From NCBI GenBank assembly GCA_023525715.1, contig CM042014.1, positions 24,212,904 through 24,276,903 of the forward strand: 64,000 nt of DNA. Reading direction: 5' to 3'. Position 1 is the stretch's first letter. Each line of letters begins with the position of its first letter. The position numbers and the translations under genes are program-made. The notes beneath the pieces were generated by a model. It had not been told where the DNA came from. It did no database searches and worked only from the letters and a program-made list of their open reading frames with translations. The stretch is from Cichorium intybus (taxonomy: Eukaryota; Streptophyta; Magnoliopsida; Asterales; Asteraceae). Positions 29,030 through 43,530 of this stretch are shown piece by piece.

Positions 29030-29231
29030 CTCCGCAGGCCCCCGAAGTCAATTTTGACTTCGGAGCTCATCGGAGAAAAACAAGCAAAAACACTTGGAAT
29101 TCAAAAATTACAAAAACACAAATCTCCGCAGACCCCCGAAGTCAATTTTGACTTCGGAGCTCATCGGAGAAAAACACTTGGAACTTCACCGCAGCACTCC
29201 GAAGTAAAATATCACTTCGGAGGTCTGCGGA
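29030..29231 (+). repeat. Nested hairpin repeats after pol
   Basis: Three units carry the same stem: a CCGAAGTCAA arm and TTGACTTCGG arm two bases apart (about 29042-29063 and 29135-29156), and a third, CTCCGAAGT / ACTTCGGAG (about 29198-29222). An outer pair, TCCGCAGACC near 29125 and GGTCTGCGGA near 29222, can close over units two and three. In RNA this would form a branched, GC-tipped structure in an AU-rich spacer. Confidence 0.85.
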
Positions 29232-31128
29232 ACAAACTTTTCTTGTGAATAAACTCTTCAAATTTGAAAACTATTTGAACAAATGTTGACTTCATCCTTT
29301 AAGGATAAATATTAAGAGTTGTTTAAGTAAAAGGAAATTCAAAAACAAGAAAATTCATACCAAACAAAAGGAAAATTCTGATGCACAATGACAAAGTTTA
29401 ACTTTTCTCTCATGAATTAACCAATTAAAGGACAAAACTTTGATTTTAGATTCTGAAAATCATACCATATTGCACTAAAAGGTATTTGGGAATCGACTTG
29501 AAACATCGGTAAGAAAACAGACTTCGAAGTGAGGTCAAGGCTATTTTACAAATTGAAGCCTTGTTTGATTTCAATAACCTTAACATATTGTCTATTTCTA
29601 ACCACCCTTCGAAACTTGACTCGCTTCAACATCAAACGGATCATGTAGCCTCAAAACTACACAGGATAATTCAAGTGCTCTGAAGTTTTCCTCAAAAATA
29701 GAACCAACATTGTTTGATAAGTAAATTTACATCTCTTTTCATTAAATGATACAAAATTGAACTATATGAAGATTTTCACTCATAAGGATTGTTTAATACA
29801 AAAACAAAAGGCACCAAAGAAAGAAACCAAATGGTGATGTTCTATATCTTCGGATAAGGAAATTCATAACAAAAAAAAATCAAAATAGGAAACAAGAAAG
29901 AAAAACAGAAAACAATTGTCAAAAGAAACAAAGACAAACAAAAATCGAAAGATAACCAAAGGAATGCAAAAGAAAAATCAGCATTCAAAGGCTTATTCTT
30001 CTGTTTTAAATAACAATACAAGGAGCTCCTATAACATAGTCGAGTACTTTGTAGAAGAATATGAACATTTCAAGTAATCTGTCTTAAATGACAAAGTTGG
30101 AGTGGTGTACGAAATTCAAAGGCTTGTCATCTGAGCTAAGTATCCAAACACTTCAACCGATGAAAAGGAATAAATTTTTCAAATGAACCATCAAAACAAT
30201 CAAATTCTACTTCATAAACACTTCTGATGTTCAAATCACTAGTGAAAACTTCTTTAAATTTCAAATGCAAAGGATGTTATCTTTATTATATTTGAAAATT
30301 TTGAAGCACATAAGCACAACTCAAAACATGTTTCCAAATGCGAAATCAAGTTAGTGATGGGGTGATTAGACTTATACACTCATGATCGATATTGAATCAA
30401 ACAGACTTCCAAATGAAAAATGGACTTCCAACATGACTCGAATGATTCTGAACTTTAATTCGTTAAATCATATTTTCATAATATTCATGAAAGCTAGGGT
30501 TAAACGACATATTGCATCAGTCAAAAGTAAAATCAAAAACGTATAGAAAAACAAAGAGAAAAACACATGGACTTCGGTGCATTGATGAACACTTTGCAAT
30601 CATTTGTCAATCACCGAAGTGACAGAATACTCTTCGGAGTCAATAGTAAAATCACCGAAGTGATGAACTCTATGCTCCGAAGCGTAACCTCAACGGTCAT
30701 AATTTTTCATAACTGCGAAGTCAATTAAATGTTCAAATGATTTCCACATTTATGATAAACAACAGAGACAAACATTCCCTGAGTCTTAACTGTTTGCGTA
30801 CAGCTGTCAATAAGAATTAAATGAAAACCATTAATCATAATGACGTCTCAAAAAGTTAACGGTTCAAATTTTGAATCATCATAACTGACAGCCGTGTATT
30901 TCTCCTTTTTGCAGAGAAAGTGGAACGAGCAGCTGCTGAGGTGTCCTGTTTCTACTGGACCATTTCAAACGTGCATTTAATGACCTAGGGACCACAAATA
31001 CTATATAAACTTCTCACCCCTTCCATTACATTCTTTACGCGAACACAAAGCTCATCTCTCCCTACAAAATTACTCTCAAAGAAATTCGCAAACTTCTCAT
31101 CTTCTTCATCTTCTCCATCTGACCATCA
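29232..31128 (+). other. Spacer between pol and second coding region
   Basis: About 1.9 kb, AT-rich, without a long frame. CCGAAGT/ACTTCGG words reappear at 30565-30720. A TATA-like ACTATATAAACTTC at about 31000 lies some 125 bp before the ATG at 31129 and could be a promoter for a separate transcript; this is inference. Confidence 0.55.
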
Positions 31129-34100
31129 ATGGCCGCTGAAGGATCTTCTCAAACCACTGAAGCTATTTCAGTACCTGTTCTTAAAAGCCAATCAGCAAAG
31201 CTAGTACTACGCACCAACCTTCAACTCTACCCTAAGCCCTTCGATGCTCTTGTTGAATGCCTGAAGAGATCGATTCTTGGCTATGCCCTAACCTGCACAC
31301 CATCGATTCCAGCAGCACTTGTTCACAGGGCACATTACACCTCGAATGCCCTGTTCGACACGAACAATCATGTAAAAGCTGTATTCTTCGAAACCATAGA
31401 CATAAAGGGAAAAACTAAGAAAGTGCAACTGACCAAAGAAAAATTTGTTGAGGCTCTTCATCTTCCCATCTACGATCCTAAGGAGATTGTGACTCCTTCT
31501 GCTGAGCAACTCGTAGATATGTTCAATGAAATGGGATACTATCCCCGACTCGAAAAGATCAGCCTGTTTAAAAAGAACCAATTACCCGATCTGTGGAGAT
31601 ACTTCTTTAGTATCTTCCTCAGATGTCTGTCTGGAAGAACTTCAGGATTAGATTCTGCAAGTGTGGCGTTTCAGAGCCTGCTCTTCGGAATCTACCATGA
31701 TGTCAAAGTTGATTACGCCTCTATTCTGTGGACTGACTTCTGTTCACACATCAATCATAGTCTGAAGGGGACTGAAATTTCAAGTGCGAGGTTTTGGGCA
31801 ATTGTTGTTCATGCCCATTATCAAAAGACTGGATATGTGGCAGACGTCTCTCTCCCCGAAATGAGGTACACTCCAATCACTGTATCGCCATTGGATGATG
31901 AACCCGCAGTCTACTGTGCGCAAATTCCAATTGCCATGCTCTCCAAGGTTCCCATGGAATGTATTGAAGTGAGCTCTTACCGCAACACCTTGGTGATTCC
32001 CTATCCTACACGTGATCTGAGCAAGGAGACATCTGTGAAAGAAATCCCTAAAGGAAAAGGGAAGAGGAAAATGGCGGGTGGACCCAGTGGTCCTAAAAAG
32101 GAAGAGAAGAAAAGAAAAACTTCGGTGAAAACCACACCGAAGAGGCAAAGAAAGATCATGGTTGTGGATGAGTCTTCGGACTCAGAAAGGACTCCATCCA
32201 CAGTCCATGAAGAAGAACAAGAAGAATAAATGCTTGATGATCAACCTTCTTCTCCTACATCACCACCTAGAACAACTAAACCACCTACACCACCACGAAC
32301 AACTGTCCCTACTTCACCACCAAAAACAACCAGACCTGAAACACCTCCACATACAATTCCTCCTCCACCTCCACCAACAACTGCTCCTCCAACTTCTGAA
32401 GTACCCATTTCCAGTATTGATTTTTCATTACCTGAGTTTGAATTACCCATTTCACCACCAAGACAAAACCCCACTTCAGCAGCACTCTTCGAAGCTTTTC
32501 ACATGGCTCCGTTGAATGTTGAAGGAGCATCAGAAGAAGACCTACCAGATGAAGGCTTTGTACTAATGAAATAGTACAAAGTCCTCAATTCCAAGCTTGA
32601 CACTCTCATTCAAGCTCAAACAGGATTCGACCCCACAAAGCCGACCATTGGTGATATCTCCGATGAGATAGAGTCATTGGAGTTCACTCTATCCAAAGGA
32701 ATAAAGGAGTCTGTCGATAGTCTTGAGAAGAAGCTCTTGGATGAACAAAATAAGATCCAATCTTCCTTCGAAAAGAAGCTGGAATCAGCTGTTACCTCCA
32801 TCAACAAGAAGGTTGATGCTTTCATTGAGAAAACCGATAAAACAAACTCCGAAGTCATGAAAACCTTGCAAGGACATCGGAGTGAAATCCAGCAAAGTAC
32901 CAAGCTTGAAAAACAGCTTGATGAGGCCAGAGCAAAAATTGACGAGCTCACTGCCGCCCAAACCTCTTCGGATGTCACCAAATTTACAGAGGAATTATAA
33001 CGAACAAATGCAGCTCTTACACAAGATTTGATTACAAATTGAGAGTTGCACTTCAGCCTCTGATAAATTTCTCTGACAGATTGTCTAGGCCACAGGGCGT
33101 GCCTAGACAGATCCCTGCAGCCACTGCAGGTCCTACAACCTCAACTATCACAACCATTGGCATGGGTGCTAGTGGATCGGCTGGTGCTGGAAGTTCAACA
33201 GACCGATCACTAGAAAACATCATTGCTCCACACATGGAAGAGATATACAAGGCTAGACGAGCAGATTACAATTTGATGATCAAGATTAACGAATTTGCTC
33301 GAAATAATGGTGAATGGACTGTTGAAGCAATCAAGGAATTTGGATTCCAAAATCCAAATGTACTTAATAGACTTCCTCTTCGGAGTTTTGAAGTTGTTGA
33401 TTCCGAAGATATCCAGCTTGATATTCAACTTGATATTCCCTTCAATCCGAAGACTTTTGCCTTCCTTCAATTCGTCTCTTCGGTACCAGATGACCAGAAG
33501 GCAAGTTTTTGGACAAACAATATAAACTTTCATGTCAAATACATTCAACGGCAGAGCTATGTTTGGAGCTTGAACAGGATAAAGAAAATCATTTCAATCA
33601 AAGAAGCTGAAGTCTATTCAGGCTTCAAAAATTATGAATTTCTTGTTCTAAGGGGGGCAGACAATGTTGAATCTAGGTTCACAATTGCAGACTTCCCAAT
33701 CATGAATCCTATGGACTTCATCCAGATTCTTGATCTTCTCCGAAGTGGTGAGGCTGCTCATGCTGCAATGTCTGCTGTGACAATCAAAAATCACCTGCTG
33801 GGCTTTCTTAACAACTATCTTCTCCGATTTGCAAAACAAGACATGGAGCTATGTTCCTACTACAAACAACCCTTGAACACTCCTCCTATTGTAGTTCGGA
33901 ACATAGCTATATTCAAAAATGGAGAGATCTTAGATGAACCATATGGCGTAGTTTTCAAAGGACTTCGAAATGAAACCGAAGTCACAATCAAGTTCTTTGA
34001 AATTGACTACATAGGCCTCCATCCTTCCTCCTTCATTTCAGGAATGATTTCTCACGTGAACGCCTGCCATGCAAATTCCACTGAGAAGAAGAAGAAGTTC

Positions 34101-34175
34101 ATAGATCATATGAACTGGTATCTTGCAGTAAGGAAGACCTTGAAGAGGGCATACAAGAGAAACTTACGAGTATAG
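31129..34175 (+). pseudogene. Second coding region (envelope-position ORF), disrupted
   Basis: ATG 31129 opens 366 codons to TAA 32227-32229. The same frame goes on past TAA 32227 and TAG 32572 to TAA 32998, then the open frame shifts near 33037 (apparent one-base loss) and continues to TAG 34173-34175. Part one is a globular domain of unknown function followed by a Lys-rich basic tail (about residues 300-345). Next come a Pro/Thr-rich linker, a charged coiled-coil-like stretch (32580-33000) and a second globular part. It sits where SIRE elements carry their envelope-like gene, but I see no signal peptide, fusion peptide or clear membrane segment. Function unknown; it may be a structural or chromatin-interacting protein of the element. 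Confidence 0.75.
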
Positions 34176-34195
34176 GCTTCGGATACACTTCACAC

Positions 34196-34207
34196 AAAGG
34201 GGGAGAT
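34196..34207 (+). promoter_or_regulatory. Polypurine tract
   Basis: AAAGGGGGAGAT directly before the 3' LTR: the plus-strand primer site. Confidence 0.93.
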
Positions 34208-34716
34208 TGTTGAGAAATTTTGTGATGAAGTGCTGATATATCCGAAGTCCAACCCATGAAGAAAACCCCGAAGTGAATAAACAAGAGAAGACACCGAAGT
34301 CTGAAGACTCCGAAGTGCAATGCATAGAGGATCCGAAGACTTGACAGTCTGTCATCTTGTCTTTTGTGTGCACGCGTATAGTACAATACGTGTTGCATGA
34401 ATCTTCTATCCTATTGGCTAGTACACTGATAGGATATTCTCTGTAAAAGGTGTACTATTAGTATCACTGATTCAGTATAAATATCAGTGATACCATACCG
34501 TGTCAAATGTGAGATTACGAGATTAACTTACGAGAATTGTATATCTCCAACATAGAAAACCCAATTGTAAAACCAAGTTCTAATCAAATCATTCGGCACA
34601 TGTTATTCATATCTCATTGTTCAATTAACTTAGTTGCATTATCATTGTGTGATTGATTGTGTAATTGATTCAATATCTATATCTGCTCATCTATTCTCAT
34701 ATTTCAACACCCAACA
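34208..34716 (+). repeat. 3' LTR of SIRE-like element
   Basis: 509 bp, identical to the 5' LTR as far as I can see except for C at 34333 in place of T at 21267. Confidence 0.95.
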
Positions 34717-34721
34717 ACTGA

Positions 34722-34936
34722 AGAAGGATGGGATGTCCATTCTTTAGTCCTTAGGATAATATCCTATGGTCTTCCCTTGCACTATAAAAGGAAGACCAGC
34801 CCTTCATTTTTACTCATGGTTTTGAAGAAATTATCTATAAACACTCTTCATGATTTATCAATACAGACTCAAGCCAGTTTTGCAACTCAAGCCAGTTGTC
34901 TTCTTGGCGATCTGTTAGGCGTTTGGGCTCTAAGTT
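34722..34936 (+). other. Older host sequence resumed, with TATA box
   Basis: Continues the sequence broken at 21141. ACTATAAAAGGAAG near 34781 is a good TATA box, followed by an LTR-like leader with a doubled CTCAAGCCAGTT. It probably derives from the LTR of an older retroelement whose other parts lie at 16491-16733 and 19446-19564. Confidence 0.45.
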
Positions 34937-35287
34937 GTGTGTGTGTGTGTGCGCGCACACATTAAAGTATTTAACTAATAACTAAAATTTGGATTAAACA
35001 AGGGTTTTAAGTCTACACTTTATAACGAGAGTTTATTAATCTTATAATGAGAGATTATCTTTTACACCATCAAACTAATACAAAATTATCTTTTTTGTAA
35101 AATTGTAAGGAGAAAATGATTATTTCCGTAACTTTTTTATTATTGGTGGACTGATGCGGTAATTTTGTTTTAAATTGTTATAGAGTGGTCATTTTTATAA
35201 TTTTAATATTATAAAGGGATCATTTTGTAACTTTTACGTTTCATGCTGTATCTAGTGACTAACTTTTTAGATTTATTATATATAATC
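34937..35287 (+). repeat. Dispersed 350-bp repeat, copy 2
   Basis: Matches 13202-13553 in the same orientation. Begins with a GT run and a GCGCGC stretch. Confidence 0.85.
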
Positions 35288-35640
35288 ATTCCTATAACTC
35301 TATAAATTAATAACACGATGAGCATTTAATATTTGCATTTTAACAACACTTAAATTGTTTACGTAATTTTACTATCATATAGAGACTATTTTTTTTTAAA
35401 CAATATTACATTTGGACTATTTCTATAAGTTTACTATTAAATATGGACCAATTTTATAGTATTTGTTTAGATTCGGATAATTTATATATGCTTAGTATTA
35501 CCGGATTATTTTTATAATTTTACAAATTAAAAAAAAAAAACAAAACATAGATTGTTATTGTGATATAACTTTAAAAATAATGAAGCACAATATGATAAAT
35601 GTTATAATATATAATTGCTGACAATTTGCTACACGACATG
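35288..35640. other. AT-rich intergenic sequence
   Basis: No gene or repeat ends seen. Confidence 0.4.
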
Positions 35641-35664
35641 AACTTTTGGTGTATGAGTTTAAGA

Positions 35665-36200
35665 AATTCGTGTTTTGTGTCTATTCGTGTTGAACACGAA
35701 TTTCAAATTCGTGTTTCATGTCTTAGACGTGTCAAACACAAATTTATATGTTTTGACACATATAAGACACGAATTAAATTCATGTGATACGCGACACGCA
35801 TAAACACGTATAAACATGTATATACACGAAAACCCATAAACATGTATAAAGACATATAAACACGAATAAAAACATGTATAAACACGCATATACATGTATA
35901 AACACACATAAACACGTATAACACGCATACACATATATGTTTTTGTATAACACGGTTAAAAATGGTATTAGGCAAAACACGTTTTACACGTATAACACGC
36001 ATAAACATATATGTTTTTGTATACCACGTTATACAAGGTTAAAAATGGTATTAGGTAATACGGGTACAAATTCGTGTAAATCCGTGTTTTTGTATAACAC
36101 GATTATAAATGTGTCTATTCGTGTCGTGTCACGTGTTACACAGATTGAATACGTGTCGTGTTCGTATTTGATATCCAAAACACGTTTTACAATTCGTATC
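35665..36200. repeat. Degenerate ACACG-ATAAAC short-motif repeat
   Basis: Some 25 copies of ACACG or CGTGT in both orientations. The middle (35790-35935) is a run of irregular 10-14 bp units such as ACACGTATAAAC. A 60-bp stretch around CATATATGTTTTTGTATA occurs twice (near 35930 and 36005). The mirrored CGTGTCGTGT words at the outer edges suggest a DNA transposon with reversed ends, but no target duplication was found. Confidence 0.6.
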
Positions 36201-36434
36201 GTTTAATTTCCTGTCATATAAATTTGTGTGACACATATATATACAATACATAGATACGTATTATCAAATCAATACGTGCGTTTTAACCTGGTATTTACTT
36301 TGAAACGAAAAGAATATATTATTTCTTTTTGTCCATAAATTATTCTTGTTGACACTTAAACGCCTTTATTTTGCTTCTTTCATATATGGATACTTTATTC
36401 GATAATAACTTTTTTCATTGCTAAAACTGATTAA

Positions 36435-38840
<2,406 letters not shown>

Positions 38841-38844
38841 GAGT

Positions 38845-40411
38845 GTGTCATGATCTTTGTGTGCATTTATTTAAAGGGTGCTTTTGTACTTCACCGTATA
38901 GAAACTAGTAGTCGTGGTCCTTTGAGCCGGTTTTACATGATTTTTGTACTTGGGAGGATTTCTTGTGTGATTTGGTTGTAGATTTTGTCGGGGAGCCCTT
39001 TGATGCTAAAGTGTTCCCTTTGGATGAGGTATCTGGGTAATAGAATGTCATATTTTTGGCATGCTTCCACACGTTCTTATGAGCGGGTTGTCTATCCGAC
39101 ATGTTCGCCTAGTGGGCATGTCTCGGTTGGTACCCCATTCAGCCCCCCAAGTCTGGATGTTATATGATACCGAGCATATCATATGTATCCAGACTTTTGA
39201 GAATTTAGTCGTGTCGGTTCATTTTCCACCAGTCGTGTTTTACGCATAGGCGTGATTATATGTTGCAACTGCTAACATTTTCAACCGTCTACACGATTTC
39301 TTGAATCATCATTGCCCCTTCTATAACCGCACATTTTACTAGTAAGTATTTTTTGACTCGTTATAGTAGAAACTCAAAATATAATATCGTGTTGTATACA
39401 ATGGTGTGTGCATACGACTGGTAATAATGTAGTGATGTAGTAATATTGCTTGAAATTGGTTTAAAACAAGAAATGGGCAGAAAAGGTGATTATGCATGAA
39501 CTCCGCGTCACTAAGTGCTTATGATCGTGACACAATCATAAGTACGGTGCCCTAATAGATTTAAATCTGAAATTTGAGTATTGTGCGAGTTTCACGACAC
39601 GAAGTCGTGTGGGTAGCAGCCCTACCGGGGGGTGTCATGATCTTTGTGTGCATTTATTTAAAGGGTGCTTTTGTACTTCACCGTATGGAAAATAGTAGTC
39701 GTTGGACCTTTGAGCCGGTTTTATAGGATTTTTGTACTTGGGAGGATTTCTCGTCTGATTTGGTTGTAGATTTTGTCGGGGAGCCCTTAGATGCTGAAGT
39801 GTTCCCTTTGGATGAGGTATCTGGGTAATAGAATGTTATATTTTTTGCATGCTTCCACACGTTCTTGTGATCGGGTTGTCTATCCGACCTGTTCGCCTAG
39901 TGGGCATGTTCGGGTTGGTACCCCATTCACCCCCAAGTCTGGATGCTATATGATACCGAGCATATCATATGTATCTAGACTTTTAAGAATTTAGTCGCGT
40001 CGCTTCATTTTCCATCCGTCGTGTTTTACGCATAGGCGTGATTATATGTTGCAACTGCTAACATTTTCAACCGTCTACACAGTTTCTTGAATCATCATTG
40101 CCCCTTCTATAACCGCACATTTTACTAGTAAGTATATTTTGACTCGTTATAGTAGAAACTCAAAATATAATATTGTGTTGTATACAATGGTGTGTGCATA
40201 CGGCTGGTAATAATGTTGTGATGTAGTAATATTGCTTAAAATTGGTTTAAAACAAGAAATGGGCAGAAAAGGTGATTATGCATGAACTTCGTGTCACTAA
40301 GTGCTTATGATCGCGACACAATCGTAAGTATGGTGCCCTAATAGATTTAAATATGAAATTTGAGTATTGTGCGAGTTTCACGACACGAAGTCGTGTGGGT
40401 AGCAGCCCTAC
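38845..40411. repeat. Tandem duplication, 787-bp unit
   Basis: 38845-39631 and 39632-40411 are two direct copies, about 95 percent alike by eye. Each runs from GTGTCATGATCTTTGTG to GTGTGGGTAGCAGCCCTAC. The sequence has gypsy-LTR character, but I see no domain or terminal motif. The G run before copy 1 corresponds to a CCGGGG junction before copy 2. Confidence 0.92.
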
Positions 40412-40439
40412 GGGATCGCTACAGGACGCAAGGGCATAG

Positions 40440-43380
40440 CGACACAACGCTAGTAGAGGTGTGTTGGTTTTTCTTCTAAAACATAAGCATGAAGCTAGCA
40501 AATGTCTCATTGACTTTTGCAAATTGATAAGAACCCAGTTTGGAAAATCTATCAAAACAGTCAGAAGTGATGATGGGGGGATTCACATCTAATGAAATGG
40601 TTAATTTCTATGGCAAGGAAGGAATCTTATTGGAGACAACGTGTCCGCACACCCCACAACAAAATGGGGTGGTGGAGCGAAAACATAAACACCTTCTCGA
40701 AACTGCTCGTGCCCTCAGGTTTGAAGCCAACTAGGCGTAACACTAAACAAATTAGTTGAAATATATATACGGTTATGATTATGCACTCAATTTACTAATA
40801 AAGAAGTAACAGATAAGTAGGGTTGGTCCTCAGGGAAAATGAACTGAATTATACCGATTTCTTTACAAAAGATACAAGAATGTGGGGGTTTTAAATTTGA
40901 AAATAATAAGACTAAACATACGAAGAATTTAAATACTACTCAATGGAATGAAAGTCTGATTCTGTAACACATGTTAGATAAAGGTAATCAATATAGACTA
41001 GAAATCATGACAGCTTCATCCAAAATGGTTTTCAAAGTGTTAATAAGCTCTAACACTTCTTGTTTATTAAGTTGTTTAATCAAAATATGCTCTTTGAATT
41101 AAACCTATTTTTCTTAAACATTATTCAAATAAGCTCTTGAATTACACTAGGAAAAACGTATTAAGATTCATTTAAACAAACCAATTAACACTTGATACTT
41201 CTCATAGGCTCGGAAGCGTAAAAGTGTGTGATTCAAATTACACACGAGTCAATCCTAACATAAGACAAACACAGTGGTGTTACAATTTACGAATATCCAT
41301 TTATGAAACAATTACAAATTTCACATATGAAATAACATACTTGACAAACATATTAATTCTAGTGGTCAACATGAACCAACATGAGAATCAATTAAAACAT
41401 TAGATGCATAAACTATAATCACTAGATGAAAACATAACACATATCTAGTTGAATGATTAGTGAACCAAAATCACATGTCTACAGAACCGAATAGTGAAGA
41501 GATCTAGCCACTCAAGATATGACTAAATCTCTTGGATGAAAAACAATAAATGATGTTAAATTGTACTTACAAACAAGATTAAAATCACCAAATTAATGTT
41601 TCCAAGTGTTCTTGTCAAATCTTCTTCGAACTTTTTGATTTCTTCCCTCCAGAAATCAGCAACCCCTCCAAATGACCCAAAATAAGGGTTAAAAACCGTG
41701 TAGAAAACTGCTACAAAAATTCAGTTTTTCGTGACACACGGCTCGTGTAAGGTCACAGGGGTCGTGTAGGATCTTCAAAGAATCATATCAGTTTTCAGCT
41801 AAGCCTCACACGACCCGTATGAGGGGTATTCACATTCAATGCAGTGGGGTAAGGAGTATGGCACGACCCGTGTAGGGTCACATGACCCGTGTAAGGTCAC
41901 ACGACTCGTGTGGGTCTTGAAACCTCATTTCTTCATTCCTTAAGCTCCATAAACGTCCATATTCAGCTCCAATGCTCCTATCCATTCCAATGCTCTATCC
42001 TAGCCTCGTTCCATGCATTCTAAATCCTTGTTCATCCTCCTTTGGTCCGCTCCCCCATGTCTCTACTCTTTTGTTCTCCCGCTCCAAGCTCCTTTTCACC
42101 TGTAACACACACAAATATATGAAAGTATCATTGTTCCCGTAAAGTAAATGAAAATGCATGAAAATAAATAAAAAGGTAAAATTGGCCCAAAAAGGATGCA
42201 TAAAATGCATCCAACACCAACCTTCGTAAAAGATTTTGGGGTGAATGTGTTTCAACTGCTACCTACATTATCAATCGGTTACCGTCTAAGGTGATAAAGA
42301 ATAAGACACGATATGAGATCATTTTTCATAAAAAACCAGAATATGAACATATGAAATTTTTTGGGTGTTTCGCTTATTTTTGAAGTAATGAAACAAAGGG
42401 TACAAGTTCGAAGCTAGGGGGCCTGGGGTATTATTGGCTTACCCACAGGGAACCAAAGGTTATAAGTGAAGGGTTCTATGCAAACTATAAACTTAAATCA
42501 CTTAAGTTCACATGCAACCTAATAAGGATCTATGTTTTCACTATTGAATATATAACTAAGAACATAAGGTATATAATCAAAATTATATTCTAAAGACAGT
42601 TCAGAATTTCATACCTTCAAAGCTATTGAAGCAAGCACCACAATTGTCGTGCCTAAAATGGCTCACACCTAGAACCAAAGCAAGCAAGAAACAAGAGACA
42701 AGGAATGAGAGAACTCCTTATGGTTGGCTCACAACCCGAAACCGAAACCGAATAGAAATCGAAACCAATGGGTTTTAAAAACCAGAAACCGAACTGATCG
42801 GTTTGGGCTCGGTTTTGGGTCTAAACCCGACCCAAACCGACCCATGCTCATCCTAATAAATTTACATGAAAATTCCCCTAAGCTTTACTAGAGAAGGAGA
42901 TTCCAGGGTAGAAAGTCATTATATGGTTTAAAACAAGCGTCACACAATTGGTATCAAAAGTTCACCAATGCCCTTATTAGCCTTGGCTTTAAACAGTCTC
43001 GAGCTTACTATTCTCTTTTTATTCACAAGCAAGATGGCTCTTGACTGTTAGAAAGGCATATTGTTAGTGAAGTTCTTTGGATAATATGGCTCTTGAGTGA
43101 ATTGGATATTTTCTCAACAAGACTGACTCCTTTGTTTTATGATAATCAAGCAGCTCGTCACATCGCCAACAACCCGATTTTTCATGAACGAACCAAACAT
43201 GTTGAAATGAATTGTTTCTTTGTTCGTGAGAGAGTATAGTCACAAGAGGTTGAACCAATGCCCATCGGTTCTTCAATGCAGATTGCCAACCTTTTCACGA
43301 AAGGATTGGGGACTTAACAGCTGTGATTCTTGCTTGACAAGTTAGGCATTTGTAATCTACATGCTCAAACTTGAGGGGGA
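40440..43380 (+). pseudogene. Decayed Copia pol, split by a solo LTR
   Basis: Integrase pieces appear at 40490-40731: an SDDGG stretch with the second acidic residue, and HTPQQNGVVERKHKH with the catalytic Glu. The same domain resumes at 42222 with FWGECV and RYEIIF-type motifs after the inserted LTR. A reverse-transcriptase piece (42920-43020, YGLKQA-like) and an RNase H piece (43130-43310, ANNPIFHERTKH) follow in shifting frames. Many stops and deletions are present; gag and most of RT are gone. A purine tract (GAGGGGGAGTA, about 43373) and an LTR-like start close the element. Confidence 0.75.
40732..42216 (-). mobile_element. Solo LTR inserted in Copia integrase, reverse orientation
   Basis: The 5-bp duplication CCAAC lies at 40727-40731 and 42217-42221, exactly joining the broken integrase frame. 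Read on the minus strand it begins TGTTGGATGC and ends GTTACGCCTA (the usual CA end has become TA). A CCTGAGGACCAACCC string on the minus strand suggests an Athila/Tat-type gypsy LTR. 1485 bp, no internal domain. Confidence 0.8.
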
Positions 43381-43530
43381 GTATTGGAATTCAAATATTC
43401 TCCTTATCCTCTCCATATTTATCCCATATTTTTCCCTATAGTTACCTTGTTTTAGTTCCTGTTTTCTAGCCTAGTTAGTTGCTAGCTTTTGTATTTAACC
43501 GAAACTGCATAGACAACGCCTACAAAAGGT
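43381..43530 (+). repeat. 3' LTR remnant of decayed Copia
   Basis: Follows the purine tract at about 43373 and continues to the foldback element. The right end is not clear. Confidence 0.45.

Larger units (their letters stand above)
21142..34716 (+). mobile_element. SIRE-like Copia LTR retrotransposon, 13.6 kb
   Basis: Complete by structure. It has a 5' LTR (21142-21650), a primer site TGGTATCAGAGC (21653-21664), gag-pol in one frame, a 2.1-kb spacer, a long second coding region, a purine tract AAAGGGGGAGAT (34196-34207) and a 3' LTR (34208-34716). The 5-bp duplication ACTGA lies at 21137-21141 and 34717-34721. Domain order protease, integrase, reverse transcriptase, RNase H shows Copia. The great length, large gag and extra downstream frame fit the SIRE/Maximus lineage. 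The LTRs differ at one base (21267 T, 34333 C), so insertion was recent. Gag-pol and the second frame nevertheless hold eight in-frame stops and one frameshift. Confidence 0.95.

Noticed and set aside
38845..40411. An LTR pair of one element
   Set aside because: The copies are directly adjacent, with no internal region, primer site or TG..CA ends.
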